DNA from: Acidimicrobiia bacterium
GTDB lineage: Bacteria > Acidobacteriota > Terriglobia > Bryobacterales > Bryobacteraceae
Length of the DNA stretch: 64,000 bases
Assembly (NCBI GenBank): GCA_016871315.1
Contig: VFZE01000020.1
Location: forward strand, 1-64,000
Direction: 5' to 3'
Numbering within the stretch: the stretch's first letter is position 1; each line of letters starts with the position of its first letter. Shown here in pieces: positions 1 to 7,931 of this stretch. The translations under genes were made by a program, and so were the position numbers. The notes under the pieces are model-generated. The model made no database searches, had not been told where the DNA came from, and was given only the letters and a program-made list of their open reading frames with translations.

Positions 1-555
1 CGCCAGGTCGCACGGCATTTTCTGGATGTCTTTGATGGCGCCGATTGCGTCGTCGTTCCCTCCGGCTCCTGCACTTCGATGATCACCCATCACTTCGCCG
101 AAATCTTCGCCGAAGACGCCGCGATGGCGCAACGCGCGCATGCCATGGAAGGCCGAGTCTGGGAGTTTTCCCGCTTTCTCACCGATGTGGCGCGCGCCGG
201 CGATGTCGGCGCCCGCTTTGAGCATACTGTCACCTATCATGACTCCTGCCACGCGCTGCGCGAGCTCAAGGTCAAGTCAGGGCCCCGCTCGCTTCTGAAC
301 CATGTCCGCGGCCTCACCCTCAAGGAGATGGATGCCTGCGAGGAGTGCTGCGGTTTCGGCGGCACCTTCTCGGTCAAGTTCGATGAAGTCAGCGGCGGCA
401 TGGCGCGCGCCAAGCTCGACTCCATCTACCGTACCGGCGCCGAATATGTCGTCTCCCTTGATTCCTCCTGTTTGATGCAGATCCAGGGAGCGCTATCCAG
501 AGCCGACTCCCCCGTGCGCACCATTCATCTGGCCGAAGTGCTCGCCTCCCGCTGA
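1..555 (+). CDS. lutA: LutA-like (Fe-S)-binding subunit of L-lactate oxidation, 5' truncated by window edge
   Basis: The reading frame is open from base 1, so the true start lies left of the window; 184 C-terminal residues are visible. The early stretch VVVPSGSCTSM and the later CH..R and CCGFGGTF motifs are the second cysteine-rich CCG domain of the LutA/GlpC/heterodisulfide-reductase-type family. In LutABC systems this subunit works with two Fe-S proteins to oxidise L-lactate to pyruvate in the cytoplasm. lutB follows after 3 bases and lutC overlaps lutB, so this is the familiar lutA-lutB-lutC order. Family assignment is secure; the substrate (lactate rather than glycolate or another 2-hydroxyacid) is inferred from the operon. 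Confidence 0.9.
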   Translation, partial: RQVARHFLDVFDGADCVVVPSGSCTSMITHHFAEIFAEDAAMAQRAHAMEGRVWEFSRFLTDVARAGDVGARFEHTVTYHDSCHALRELKVKSGPRSLLNHVRGLTLKEMDACEECCGFGGTFSVKFDEVSGGMARAKLDSIYRTGAEYVVSLDSSCLMQIQGALSRADSPVRTIHLAEVLASR

Positions 556-558
556 ACC

Positions 559-1989
559 ATGAATCCGCTTCCCGCCGAAAAGATCAACAAAACGCTCTCC
601 AATTCCGGCCTCCAGCTGGCGATCTATGAATCCACCGGCCGGCTCATGGAGAAGCGGCGTAAGGCGCTTGCTTCCCCACTTGCCGCCGATTTCGAAACCT
701 GGCGCGAGCAGGCCAACCGTATCAAACGGCACACGATCGAGAATCTGGATCATTATCTGGAGCAGCTCGAGCAGAATCTCACTCGCAACGGCGGCAAGCT
801 GGTTTGGGCGCGGGACGCCACCGAAGCAGCCGACTTCATCCTTAACCTCGCCAAGGAAAACAACGCTTTTCGCATTGTGAAGTCCAAGTCGATGACCACC
901 GAGGAGATCGACTTGAACGAGCGTCTGGAGAATCACCAGCTGGAAGTGGTCGAAACCGATCTCGGCGAGTACATCATCCAGCTTGCCCGCGAGCGCCCCT
1001 ACCACATCGTCGCTCCCGCCCTTCACAAAACCCGCTACGAAGTGGCCGATCTGTTCACCGAAAAGCTCGGCGTCGAGCGCGAAGTGGTCATCGAAAAGCA
1101 GACCATGATCGCCCGCGCCAGGCTGCGTGAGAAGTTCCTCTCCGCCGACATCGGCATCACCGGAGCCAATTTCCTCATCGCCGATTCCGGCGCCGTCGTC
1201 ATTGTCGAAAACGAAGGCAACGCGCGCCTGTCCAGTTCCGCGCCGCGCATTCAAATCGCCGTCGCCGGTATGGAGAAGCTGATCCCCCGTGCCCAGGACT
1301 TGGCCACATTCCTCAAAGTACTCGGCCGAAGCGCCACTGGCCAGCCGCTCACCGTCTACACCTCGTTCCTATCCGGGCCGCGACGGGCCGGTGAAATCGA
1401 CGGGCCGGAGCAGTTCTACTTGGTTCTAGTCGACAACGGCCGCACTCGCGTCCTTGCCGACCGCGACAAGCGCCAGTCGCTTTACTGCATCCGCTGCGGT
1501 GCTTGCCTCAACCACTGCCCCGTTTATCGTAAAATCGGCGGTCATAATTACCCGTGGGTCTACTCGGGCCCCATCGGCGCCATCATCTCGCCGCAGTTTC
1601 ACGGCGTCACCGAAGATCCATGGCTGCCCTACGCCTCCAGCCTATGCGGCGCCTGCGGCGAGGTCTGTCCTGTCAAGATCGAGATCCCCAAGATCCTGCT
1701 CGCCCTGCGCGAGGACGTCACGAAGGCAAAAAAGCGTGAAGGCGGCGGCGGCCTGGAACGGCTCGCATTCCGTGCTTGGGCCTTCCTCATGCGCCACCCG
1801 AAGCTTTTCGAGATCGCCGGCATGGCCGCGCCGGCCCTCATCTCTGACGGCGGTGGCCGCTGGATCCGATCGCTACCCCGTCCACTCCACGTCGGTCCGA
1901 TCGCACGCTGGCTCAGCCAGCGCGACCTGCCGCCACCGGCCGAGCGGAGCTTCCGCCAGTTGTGGCGCGCGCGCAGGAGGCGAAGCTGA
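559..1989 (+). CDS. lutB: LutB lactate utilization iron-sulfur protein
   Basis: 476 residues, the usual LutB size. The N-terminal two thirds form the LUD domain shared with LutC. Around residues 311-370 there are two ferredoxin-like clusters, CIRCGACLNHCPVY and CGACGEVCPV, each giving four cysteines for a [4Fe-4S] centre. This is the electron-relaying subunit of the LutABC lactate dehydrogenase complex. It starts 3 bases after lutA, and its stop codon shares bases with the lutC start (TGATG), which implies translational coupling. I see no good Shine-Dalgarno sequence before its ATG, consistent with coupling to lutA. Confidence 0.93.
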   Translation: MNPLPAEKINKTLSNSGLQLAIYESTGRLMEKRRKALASPLAADFETWREQANRIKRHTIENLDHYLEQLEQNLTRNGGKLVWARDATEAADFILNLAKENNAFRIVKSKSMTTEEIDLNERLENHQLEVVETDLGEYIIQLARERPYHIVAPALHKTRYEVADLFTEKLGVEREVVIEKQTMIARARLREKFLSADIGITGANFLIADSGAVVIVENEGNARLSSSAPRIQIAVAGMEKLIPRAQDLATFLKVLGRSATGQPLTVYTSFLSGPRRAGEIDGPEQFYLVLVDNGRTRVLADRDKRQSLYCIRCGACLNHCPVYRKIGGHNYPWVYSGPIGAIISPQFHGVTEDPWLPYASSLCGACGEVCPVKIEIPKILLALREDVTKAKKREGGGGLERLAFRAWAFLMRHPKLFEIAGMAAPALISDGGGRWIRSLPRPLHVGPIARWLSQRDLPPPAERSFRQLWRARRRRS

Positions 1990-2621
1990 TGTCCCGCGAC
2001 CACGTCCTGCATAAAGTCCGCACGGCGCTCGGCCGTAGCGCCGGCCAAGCGCTCGAACCCGTGCCGGAGGCGGGCATCGAGATCCCGGAAGTCTTCATCG
2101 AAGCGCGCATCGATCAGTTCTGTGAAGCCTTCGAGGCGCTCAACGGCAAGACCTATCGCGCCGCTTCCCTCGCCGAGGCGCGCGCAACGGTGGAATCTAT
2201 CCTTGCCGGACGCACCGCCATCGCCTCCAACGCTCCGCTGCTGACCGAAATCGGCATCACCACGCTCCCTAAGGTGCAAAGCGGACTCGCCGACCGGCTG
2301 GACCTGCGCGAAGCATGCTCCACCGCCGGCGCCGGCATCACAAGCGCCGATTACGTGCTCGCCGACACGGGTACTTTGGTCATGTTCAGCTCCACCGAAG
2401 AGGCCCGCATGATCTCGCTTCTCCCGCCCGCCCACATAGCCGTCGTACGCCGCGAGCGCTTTCTCACCGGCCTCGACGAGTTGCTCACCCGCGAACCCAT
2501 CCCCTCAAACCGCTCGAGTTCGATGGTCCTCATCACCGGCCCCAGCCGCACCGCCGACATCGAACAGATCCTCGTCCGCGGCGTCCATGGCCCCGGTGAA
2601 ATTCACGCGGTGGTTCTTTAG
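1989..2621 (+). CDS. lutC: LutC lactate utilization protein (LUD domain)
   Basis: The start chosen is the ATG that overlaps the lutB stop (TGATG); it gives 210 residues beginning MSRDHVLHKVRTALG, as typical LutC proteins do. A longer version from an ATG 27 bases upstream is open but lies inside lutB. The LUD domain carries the usual GITSADYVLADTGT and SLLPPAHIAV stretches. LutC is the third subunit of the L-lactate-to-pyruvate system. It ends the operon and converges on the minus-strand transporter gene, 38 bases away. Confidence 0.92.
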   Translation: MSRDHVLHKVRTALGRSAGQALEPVPEAGIEIPEVFIEARIDQFCEAFEALNGKTYRAASLAEARATVESILAGRTAIASNAPLLTEIGITTLPKVQSGLADRLDLREACSTAGAGITSADYVLADTGTLVMFSSTEEARMISLLPPAHIAVVRRERFLTGLDELLTREPIPSNRSSSMVLITGPSRTADIEQILVRGVHGPGEIHAVVL

Positions 2622-2659
2622 TTCAGTGCGGTTGCCGGCGCCCTGCCGAACGCGGATTA

Positions 2660-3901
2660 CTACGCCGTCTGCGCGGTGGCTACAGGCTCCTTCTCCGTCT
2701 TGCCCGGCAGCGGCGCGGCGCGCAACGCCAGCGCCATCAAACCCGCAACCAGCGCCAGTGCGGCGCTTCCATACAACGCCGCGGACCAGCCGCCGAACCG
2801 TTCGGCCAGCATCGCAGCCAGCCCGCCGCCGATAATCGACGCCACACCCTTGGCGCTGTACATGAAGCTGTAGTTCGAGGTCGCGTTCCGTGAGCCGAAG
2901 TAATCGCCGGTGATCGAGGGAAACAGCGCGAAGATCGGACCCCAGGTAAAGTAAGTCAACACCAGGCCTGCCGCGAACAACACACCCGATAGCCGGCCCA
3001 CCTCCAGCAGAAACAGAAGCGAGCCCGCCTGCGCGATAAACGCGATCGCCATCGTCTTCTCGCGCCCAATGCGGTCCGACACCCAGCCCCAGAAGATGCG
3101 TCCGCCTCCGTTAGAGAGCCGGTCCAGCGCCAGCGCCGCTGTCAGTACCGTCAGGCTGAATCCCCACTCCTTCGCCAGCGGTCCGGCGTGCGCCGTAACC
3201 AGCAGCCCGCCGGTCGCCATCATCACGAACATCGCGTACAGCCAATAGAAATGAGGCGTCCGCAGCATCTCCGGCGTCGTCATCTGTTGCGAATTACGGC
3301 GCACAGCCGCCGATAGCGAAGAAGCGCCGCTTCTGCCCGCCATCCAGTCCGCCGGCGGGTTCTTCAGCCACTGCGCCGCCAGTAGGATGATCAAGCCCTG
3401 TACGATGCCTGTGTAATAAAAAGCAGTCCGGTAGGACTCATTCTCGATCAACCACGCGATCAGTGGAATGAACAACGCCGACCCTGACCCGAACCCCGCC
3501 GTAATCAGCCCGGAAGCCAGACCGCGCTTATCGGGAAACCATTTCAGCGCCGTTGCGATCGCGCCACTATAGACAAACGCCGCTCCCACGCCGGCGATCG
3601 CGTAATAAACGTACAGCTGCGTCAGCGTCTCGATCGTCCCCAGCGCCGTCCATCCGATTCCACACAGCACCCCCGCAATGCTCAGGAACACGCGGGGTCC
3701 CATGCGGTCGATCATCCAGCCTTCAATCGGCATGATCCATGTCTCGAAAATGATGAACAGCGTGAAGCCCCATTGAATGTCGGAAAGTTTCCAGCCGGTC
3801 GCTTCCTGCAGCGGCCTGACAAACAGCGTCCAGGCGTACTGCAAGTTCGAGATCATGATCATCGCCATCACCGCGGCGGCCAACTGGATCCATCGATTCA
3901 T
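2660..3901 (-). CDS. MFS transporter, OxlT-like (oxalate/formate antiporter family)
   Basis: 413 residues with the hydrophobicity pattern of a 12-helix major facilitator. The first helix region carries QYAWTLFVRPL, a stretch characteristic of the OxlT family, followed by the MFS loop motif DRMGPR after helix 2 and DRIGREK in the central loop. OxlT of Oxalobacter exchanges oxalate for formate across the inner membrane; relatives carry other mono- or dicarboxylates. Its ATG overlaps the stop of the upstream reductase gene by four bases (ATGA), making it the third gene of an operon with an oxalate-CoA-ligase-like enzyme. That context supports oxalate as substrate, but it is inference; no formate-producing enzyme is visible here, so uniport or a different counter-ion is possible. 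Confidence 0.82.
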   Translation of the reverse strand: MNRWIQLAAAVMAMIMISNLQYAWTLFVRPLQEATGWKLSDIQWGFTLFIIFETWIMPIEGWMIDRMGPRVFLSIAGVLCGIGWTALGTIETLTQLYVYYAIAGVGAAFVYSGAIATALKWFPDKRGLASGLITAGFGSGSALFIPLIAWLIENESYRTAFYYTGIVQGLIILLAAQWLKNPPADWMAGRSGASSLSAAVRRNSQQMTTPEMLRTPHFYWLYAMFVMMATGGLLVTAHAGPLAKEWGFSLTVLTAALALDRLSNGGGRIFWGWVSDRIGREKTMAIAFIAQAGSLLFLLEVGRLSGVLFAAGLVLTYFTWGPIFALFPSITGDYFGSRNATSNYSFMYSAKGVASIIGGGLAAMLAERFGGWSAALYGSAALALVAGLMALALRAAPLPGKTEKEPVATAQTA

Positions 3902-4878
3902 CCCCGGGACTCCTTTCGAACGGCGGCCATCAGTTTCGTCGAAGCATAGACGGCTCGTGTGTGCGGCATCGGGATAGCCATCTTCTCGCCGATCTCAAGC
4001 AGCGCGCCGGCAACCGCCTCCAACTCGAGCGGCCTGCCCGCTTCCAGATCCTGAAGCATCGACGTCTTGTGTTCGCCCACCTTCTCTGCGCCCGCGATGC
4101 GCTGCTCAATCGATACCGGCAGCTCAATGCCCAGCTTCGCCGCTACGCGCTCGGCCTCCTGCATCATCGCCGCCACCACCGCCCGCACTTCCCGGTCCCC
4201 GCACATACGTACCAGCGTCGCCCCTGTCAGCGCCGAAAGCGGATTGAACGAGGCGTTGCCCAGAATCTTCACCCAGATCTCATGCCGGATACGTGTTGTA
4301 ATCGGACATCGCAAACCAGCGGCAATGAGAGCCTGCGAGATTGCACGGCTGCGCTCGGAACGCGACCCGTCCGGCTCGCCGAGCGAAATGCGGTTCCCTT
4401 CCACGTGCTGAATCACCCCAGGCCGCGTCACTTCGGTCGAAAAATAGACAATCGAACCCACAACACTCGTTGCGGGAATCGAAGCGGCAATCCCCCCGCC
4501 CGGGTCCACCGATTCCAGATGCGTCCCGTCCATCGCTCCGCCGAAGCCCTGGAAGAACCACCATGGCACCCCGTTCTGCGTGCTCACCACCGTGGTCTCC
4601 TCGCTCAGCAACGGCTTCAACTGCGGTGCTAGCGCGGGCAATGCATGAGCCTTCACGCCCAGTAGCAACACGTCGCAGCCGCCAATCTCTTCGAGGCTCC
4701 CCACCGCCCGCGGATGAGCCATGAATTCGCCCTCGTCGTTCAGCACCTCAACGCCGCGTTCCTGCATCGCCTTCAGGTGCGGCCCGCGCGCGAACAGCGT
4801 CACCTCGGCGCCTGCGCGCGCCATTCGGGCGCCGATATAGGCGCCGATCGCGCCCGCCCCAATGACGGCAAATCTCAT
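3898..4878 (-). CDS. Ketopantoate reductase-family protein, candidate oxalyl-CoA reductase (PanE2-like)
   Basis: 326 residues. The N-terminal Rossmann motif GAGAIG (residues 7-12) indicates NAD(P)H binding. The catalytic set of the ketopantoate reductase (ApbA/PanE) family is intact: K204, N208 and N212 in WVKILGNASFNPLSA, and S273 with E285 in the SMLQD helix. True PanE makes pantoate for coenzyme A. Here the gene is sandwiched by ATGA overlaps between an oxalate-CoA-ligase-like enzyme and an OxlT-like carrier. In Methylobacterium extorquens a PanE paralog (PanE2) is the oxalyl-CoA reductase that yields glyoxylate. The context therefore favours oxalyl-CoA reduction, but biosynthetic PanE cannot be excluded from sequence alone. 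Confidence 0.8.
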   Translation of the reverse strand: MRFAVIGAGAIGAYIGARMARAGAEVTLFARGPHLKAMQERGVEVLNDEGEFMAHPRAVGSLEEIGGCDVLLLGVKAHALPALAPQLKPLLSEETTVVSTQNGVPWWFFQGFGGAMDGTHLESVDPGGGIAASIPATSVVGSIVYFSTEVTRPGVIQHVEGNRISLGEPDGSRSERSRAISQALIAAGLRCPITTRIRHEIWVKILGNASFNPLSALTGATLVRMCGDREVRAVVAAMMQEAERVAAKLGIELPVSIEQRIAGAEKVGEHKTSMLQDLEAGRPLELEAVAGALLEIGEKMAIPMPHTRAVYASTKLMAAVRKESRG

Positions 4879-6371
4879 CTGGTTTCCGCTGCCAGCGTAG
4901 CCGCGACGTTGCGCCTCTGAATCTTCCCTGTCGCCGTGCGGGGAATCGCCTTCAACACATGGAGCGTCTTCGGCATCTTATAGTCGGCCAGCCGCTCCTT
5001 GCAATAGGCGATGATTTCCGCCTCCGTGGCCGTGGAACCCAGCACCACCGCCGCGGAAACCTCTTCGCCCCACGTCTTGTGCGGCACGCCAAATGCCACC
5101 GCCTCGGCCACCGCCGGATGCGCCAGCAGCACTTCATCGATCTCCACCGGCGAAATCTTCTCCCCGCCGCGATTGATCATCTCCTTCAATCGCCCCGTCA
5201 GTTTCAGGTAGCCTTCCGCGTCGATACTCCCCTGGTCGCCCGTGCGGAACCATCCGTTGGTGAACGACGTCGCATTTGCCTCCGGGTTGTTCTCATATCC
5301 GTCCACGACGTTCGGGCCCTGAATCACCACCTCACCCAGTTGGCCCGGCTCCAGAAGATTGCCCGCCTCATCCATGATCCCGATGCGCAAACCCGTCGCG
5401 CGCCCCACCGTGCCGAACTTGTGTTCCAGCGGCGGCAAGGGATTGGAAGCCATCTGATGCGAGGCTTCCGTCATTCCGTAAGCCTCCAGCACGGGAACGC
5501 CGATGCTCTCCTCCATCTTTTTCGCGGTCTCCACCGGCAGCGGCGCACTGCAGGAACGTATAAAGCGCAGCCGCTCGGCTCCCTGCGGACGCCCCGCACT
5601 CACGCGCGAAAGCGCAAGCTGGTGAATCGTCGGCACCGCCGAATACCAAGTCACCTTGTTTTCGTTCAGCGTGCGCCAGAAACTCAACGCGTTGAACTTG
5701 CCGGGAACGACCAGCGTGCCGCCCGACAGCAGCGTACCCAGCGTCGATGCCACCAGCCCGTGCACATGAAACAGCGGCATCACGCACAAGCTTACATCGG
5801 CAGGCGTCAGCTGATAAGTATCCACCACGTTCTTTGCCGACACCGCCAGCTTCCCGTGCGCCAGAGGCACGCGCTTCGGCCGCCCCGTGCTTCCGCTGGT
5901 ATGCAGCACCAGCGCAACGTCTGCGGCTGACGGCGGCGCGCAACTCCGGCGTGGAGCATCCAGTCGAGCCGCCGCATCGACGGCCAGAACGGGAACATTC
6001 ATCGAGGCGGCCGCAGCCCGCGCCGCCTCCATTCCCTCAGGCGGAACCAGCAGCACGCGCGCCGCCGTGTCCTCCATATAGAACCGGAACTCCTCTTCCC
6101 GGTAGCCGGGGTTCAGCGGCGCCGACGTTCCGGCAACGGAAGCCGCCAGGAACGCCACCACCGCCGGCAAGCCGTTCGGCAGCGCCATCGCGACGCGCTC
6201 CCCGCGCGCGACTCCTGCGCCGGCAAGAGCCTCCGCCATTGCGAAGACTCGTCCGCGCAGATCCGCGTAGCTGATCCTCTCGCCGGTTTCCGGCACAACA
6301 ATCGCGGTGGCATCGTCCGCGCCGCGCTCTAGTAGCTCCCACAACGTCGTGGGCTGGTTGGCTTTCTGCAT
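4875..6371 (-). CDS. AMP-dependent acyl-CoA synthetase, oxalate-CoA ligase-like
   Basis: 498 residues, an ANL-superfamily adenylating enzyme. Visible signatures are the P-loop TSGSTGRPKRVP, LFHVHGL, FIRSCSAPL, EAYGMTEASHQMASNPLPP, GWFRTGDQG, NRGGEKISPVEID, and the C-terminal PRTATGKIQRR holding the catalytic lysine. FIRSCSA.L and MTEASHQM.SNPLP are strongly reminiscent of plant AAE3 and yeast Pcs60, which are oxalyl-CoA synthetases. Expected reaction: oxalate + ATP + CoA to oxalyl-CoA + AMP + PPi. First of three ATGA-coupled genes; an anti-sigma gene ends 25 bases upstream on the same strand. Enzyme class is certain; the oxalate specificity is inferred from motif likeness and neighbours. Confidence 0.85.
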   Translation of the reverse strand: MQKANQPTTLWELLERGADDATAIVVPETGERISYADLRGRVFAMAEALAGAGVARGERVAMALPNGLPAVVAFLAASVAGTSAPLNPGYREEEFRFYMEDTAARVLLVPPEGMEAARAAAASMNVPVLAVDAAARLDAPRRSCAPPSAADVALVLHTSGSTGRPKRVPLAHGKLAVSAKNVVDTYQLTPADVSLCVMPLFHVHGLVASTLGTLLSGGTLVVPGKFNALSFWRTLNENKVTWYSAVPTIHQLALSRVSAGRPQGAERLRFIRSCSAPLPVETAKKMEESIGVPVLEAYGMTEASHQMASNPLPPLEHKFGTVGRATGLRIGIMDEAGNLLEPGQLGEVVIQGPNVVDGYENNPEANATSFTNGWFRTGDQGSIDAEGYLKLTGRLKEMINRGGEKISPVEIDEVLLAHPAVAEAVAFGVPHKTWGEEVSAAVVLGSTATEAEIIAYCKERLADYKMPKTLHVLKAIPRTATGKIQRRNVAATLAAETR

Positions 6372-6396
6372 AGTTCGTTACAGGATGGTAGCAGAA

Positions 6397-7179
6397 TCAC
6401 GCCTGCAGCTTCTCGCACGCCCACCCTGTCAGAAACCCCAGCCCGATCCCCGCTCCCAGCACGCTCGCGTGGCCCACGCTCAGGTGCGCCGCCTCATGCA
6501 TCGAACAGTTGAATTGCAGCACGATAAGCGATATCAGCGCCCCGGCCCCGCCTATCGTCGCCCCCAGCGTCCCCAGCGCCGGCGGCTCCCCGCGCCGCAC
6601 CGCCAGCCACAGAAGAAACGCGGAAGGAATCGCGAACACGACGCCCGCGCGCGCGCATTTCCACCCGAACACCAGCGATCCCTCCCCGGCCTGCCACGGA
6701 AACAGAAGCATGAACTCCAGCAGAAACGCTCCCACGAGAACCCCCAGCATCGCCGCCGGCGACCACCGGTAACGGCTTCCCGGAGAGATCTGCCAGCTCA
6801 CCGTGGCCGCCAGAGCCGCCGCCGCCAGCCCTGTCAGCAGCAGGAAACCGGCCAGTTGCAGTGCACTCATCCCTTTCATCGCGCTCATGCCCAGCGCTCC
6901 CAGCAGCGCCGCCGTCACCAGCAGGGAAACGGCCAGGAAACGCAGGAACGCCATTGTGGAGGAGGCCACCGGCGTTACCGGCTTCAGGTCCGCTGCCAGA
7001 TGGGATGCCACACGGCTCACCAGCGGCGCCGGCGGGACAACCTCGGCCTCTGGTACGGCCATCGCTTTATGCAGCTTCCGGCAGCGCGGGCACACAACCA
7101 AATGCAGGCGCAGCGCCTCCGGCATTGCACCGCTAGAGCCCCGGTCCAAGAACTCATCGAGTTGCCGGCAGTTACCCAT
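6397..7179 (-). CDS. Membrane anti-sigma factor: zinc-finger N-terminus fused to NrsF/DUF1109-like six-helix domain
   Basis: 260 residues. Residues 26-33 read HLVVCPRC, the H-x3-C-x2-C motif of ZAS-type anti-sigma factors, preceded by C4. From about residue 78 to the end lie roughly six transmembrane helices. Two conserved-looking cysteines, C175 (FGWKC) and C225 (FNCSMHEAAH), match the placement of the paired cysteines in NrsF/DUF1109 membrane anti-sigma factors. It starts 5 bases after the ECF sigma gene, so it is almost certainly its cognate anti-sigma factor, holding the sigma at the inner membrane. Signal and targets are unknown. The combination of a ZAS motif and the NrsF-like membrane domain is my reading, not a database result. 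Confidence 0.72.
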   Translation of the reverse strand: MGNCRQLDEFLDRGSSGAMPEALRLHLVVCPRCRKLHKAMAVPEAEVVPPAPLVSRVASHLAADLKPVTPVASSTMAFLRFLAVSLLVTAALLGALGMSAMKGMSALQLAGFLLLTGLAAAALAATVSWQISPGSRYRWSPAAMLGVLVGAFLLEFMLLFPWQAGEGSLVFGWKCARAGVVFAIPSAFLLWLAVRRGEPPALGTLGATIGGAGALISLIVLQFNCSMHEAAHLSVGHASVLGAGIGLGFLTGWACEKLQA

Positions 7180-7184
7180 TCCGC

Positions 7185-7838
7185 CTACTCGCTATCGTCC
7201 TTTCTGTCGTTCAGGATCCGCCGCAGCTTCGCGTAGGCGCGATGAGCCTTCTGCTTCACCGATCCAACCGTGCAACTGGTGGCGCGCGCCACTTCCTCAA
7301 GCGTCATGCCGGAAACCTTCAACATAATAATTACTTCGCGCTGGCTGTCGGGCAACTCCGCCAGCATATTTTCGAAATTTTCCCTCGGCGCCAGCCGTGG
7401 CTGCTCGGTCGTGTGCAGCCCTTCGGGAATCGAATCCATCAGCGCCTCCCGCGACTTCCGCCGGATCCGCTTGCGCAGCGCATCCAGCCGCGTGTGCCGC
7501 GCGATCGCGAACACCCATGGCATCAGCGGCTCCCCACGCCGGAAGCTGTGCCGCGCCCGGTGAATGCGCACCCAGCAATCCTGCAGCAGATCCTCGGCCC
7601 GGCCAACATCGTGCGTGTAGCTCAGAAAAAACCGGAATAGAATCGGCGATACCCGCCCCACCAGTTCCTCGGCTGCCTCGGCTTCGGCGTCCTGGTAACG
7701 CTCCATCAGTAGACTCAGTTCGCCTTGCTCCTCGGAGCCGCCGCTTCCGGGAGAATCCGCGCGGGAAGGCTTGGACGCCATGCTCCATTTCAATCTACCA
7801 CCGGTGCTTTCTCTCCATACAGAGTTCGGCGCTGGCAT
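7185..7838 (-). CDS. ECF (sigma-70 family, group IV) RNA polymerase sigma factor
   Basis: 217 residues from the first ATG; a shorter start about 19 codons in (MASKPSR) is equally possible, as no clear Shine-Dalgarno sequence decides. The sigma2 region is visible as LLQDCWVRIHRARHSFRRG followed by PWVFAIARHTRLDALRK. The sigma4 helix-turn-helix is visible as LPDSQREVIIMLKVSGMTLEEVARATSCTVGSVKQ. No sigma3 or N-terminal regulatory region exists, as expected for ECF sigmas. It sits 5 bases before its anti-sigma gene. The divergent neighbour is a LysR gene, and the co-directional downstream genes are the oxalate-like operon, which could be a target. Confidence 0.9.
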   Translation of the reverse strand: MPAPNSVWRESTGGRLKWSMASKPSRADSPGSGGSEEQGELSLLMERYQDAEAEAAEELVGRVSPILFRFFLSYTHDVGRAEDLLQDCWVRIHRARHSFRRGEPLMPWVFAIARHTRLDALRKRIRRKSREALMDSIPEGLHTTEQPRLAPRENFENMLAELPDSQREVIIMLKVSGMTLEEVARATSCTVGSVKQKAHRAYAKLRRILNDRKDDSE

Positions 7839-7931
7839 GTCGCAGGTTACGCTAAAGGCCAGCGAGAAACATTAGAAAACCAGGACATTCGCTGATTGCA
7901 AGATAAGCTGGACTGATGATATGCTTCCCTT
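7839..7931. promoter_or_regulatory. Divergent promoter region between ECF sigma and LysR genes
   Basis: This 93-base spacer separates the sigma gene (leftward) from the lysR gene (rightward). LysR regulators usually bind such divergent spacers. A loose dyad, TTCGC-TGATT-GCAAG, lies near 7889-7903 and resembles the T-N11-A type of LysR site, but it is imperfect. I could not assign clear -35/-10 pairs in either direction. Confidence 0.3.
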
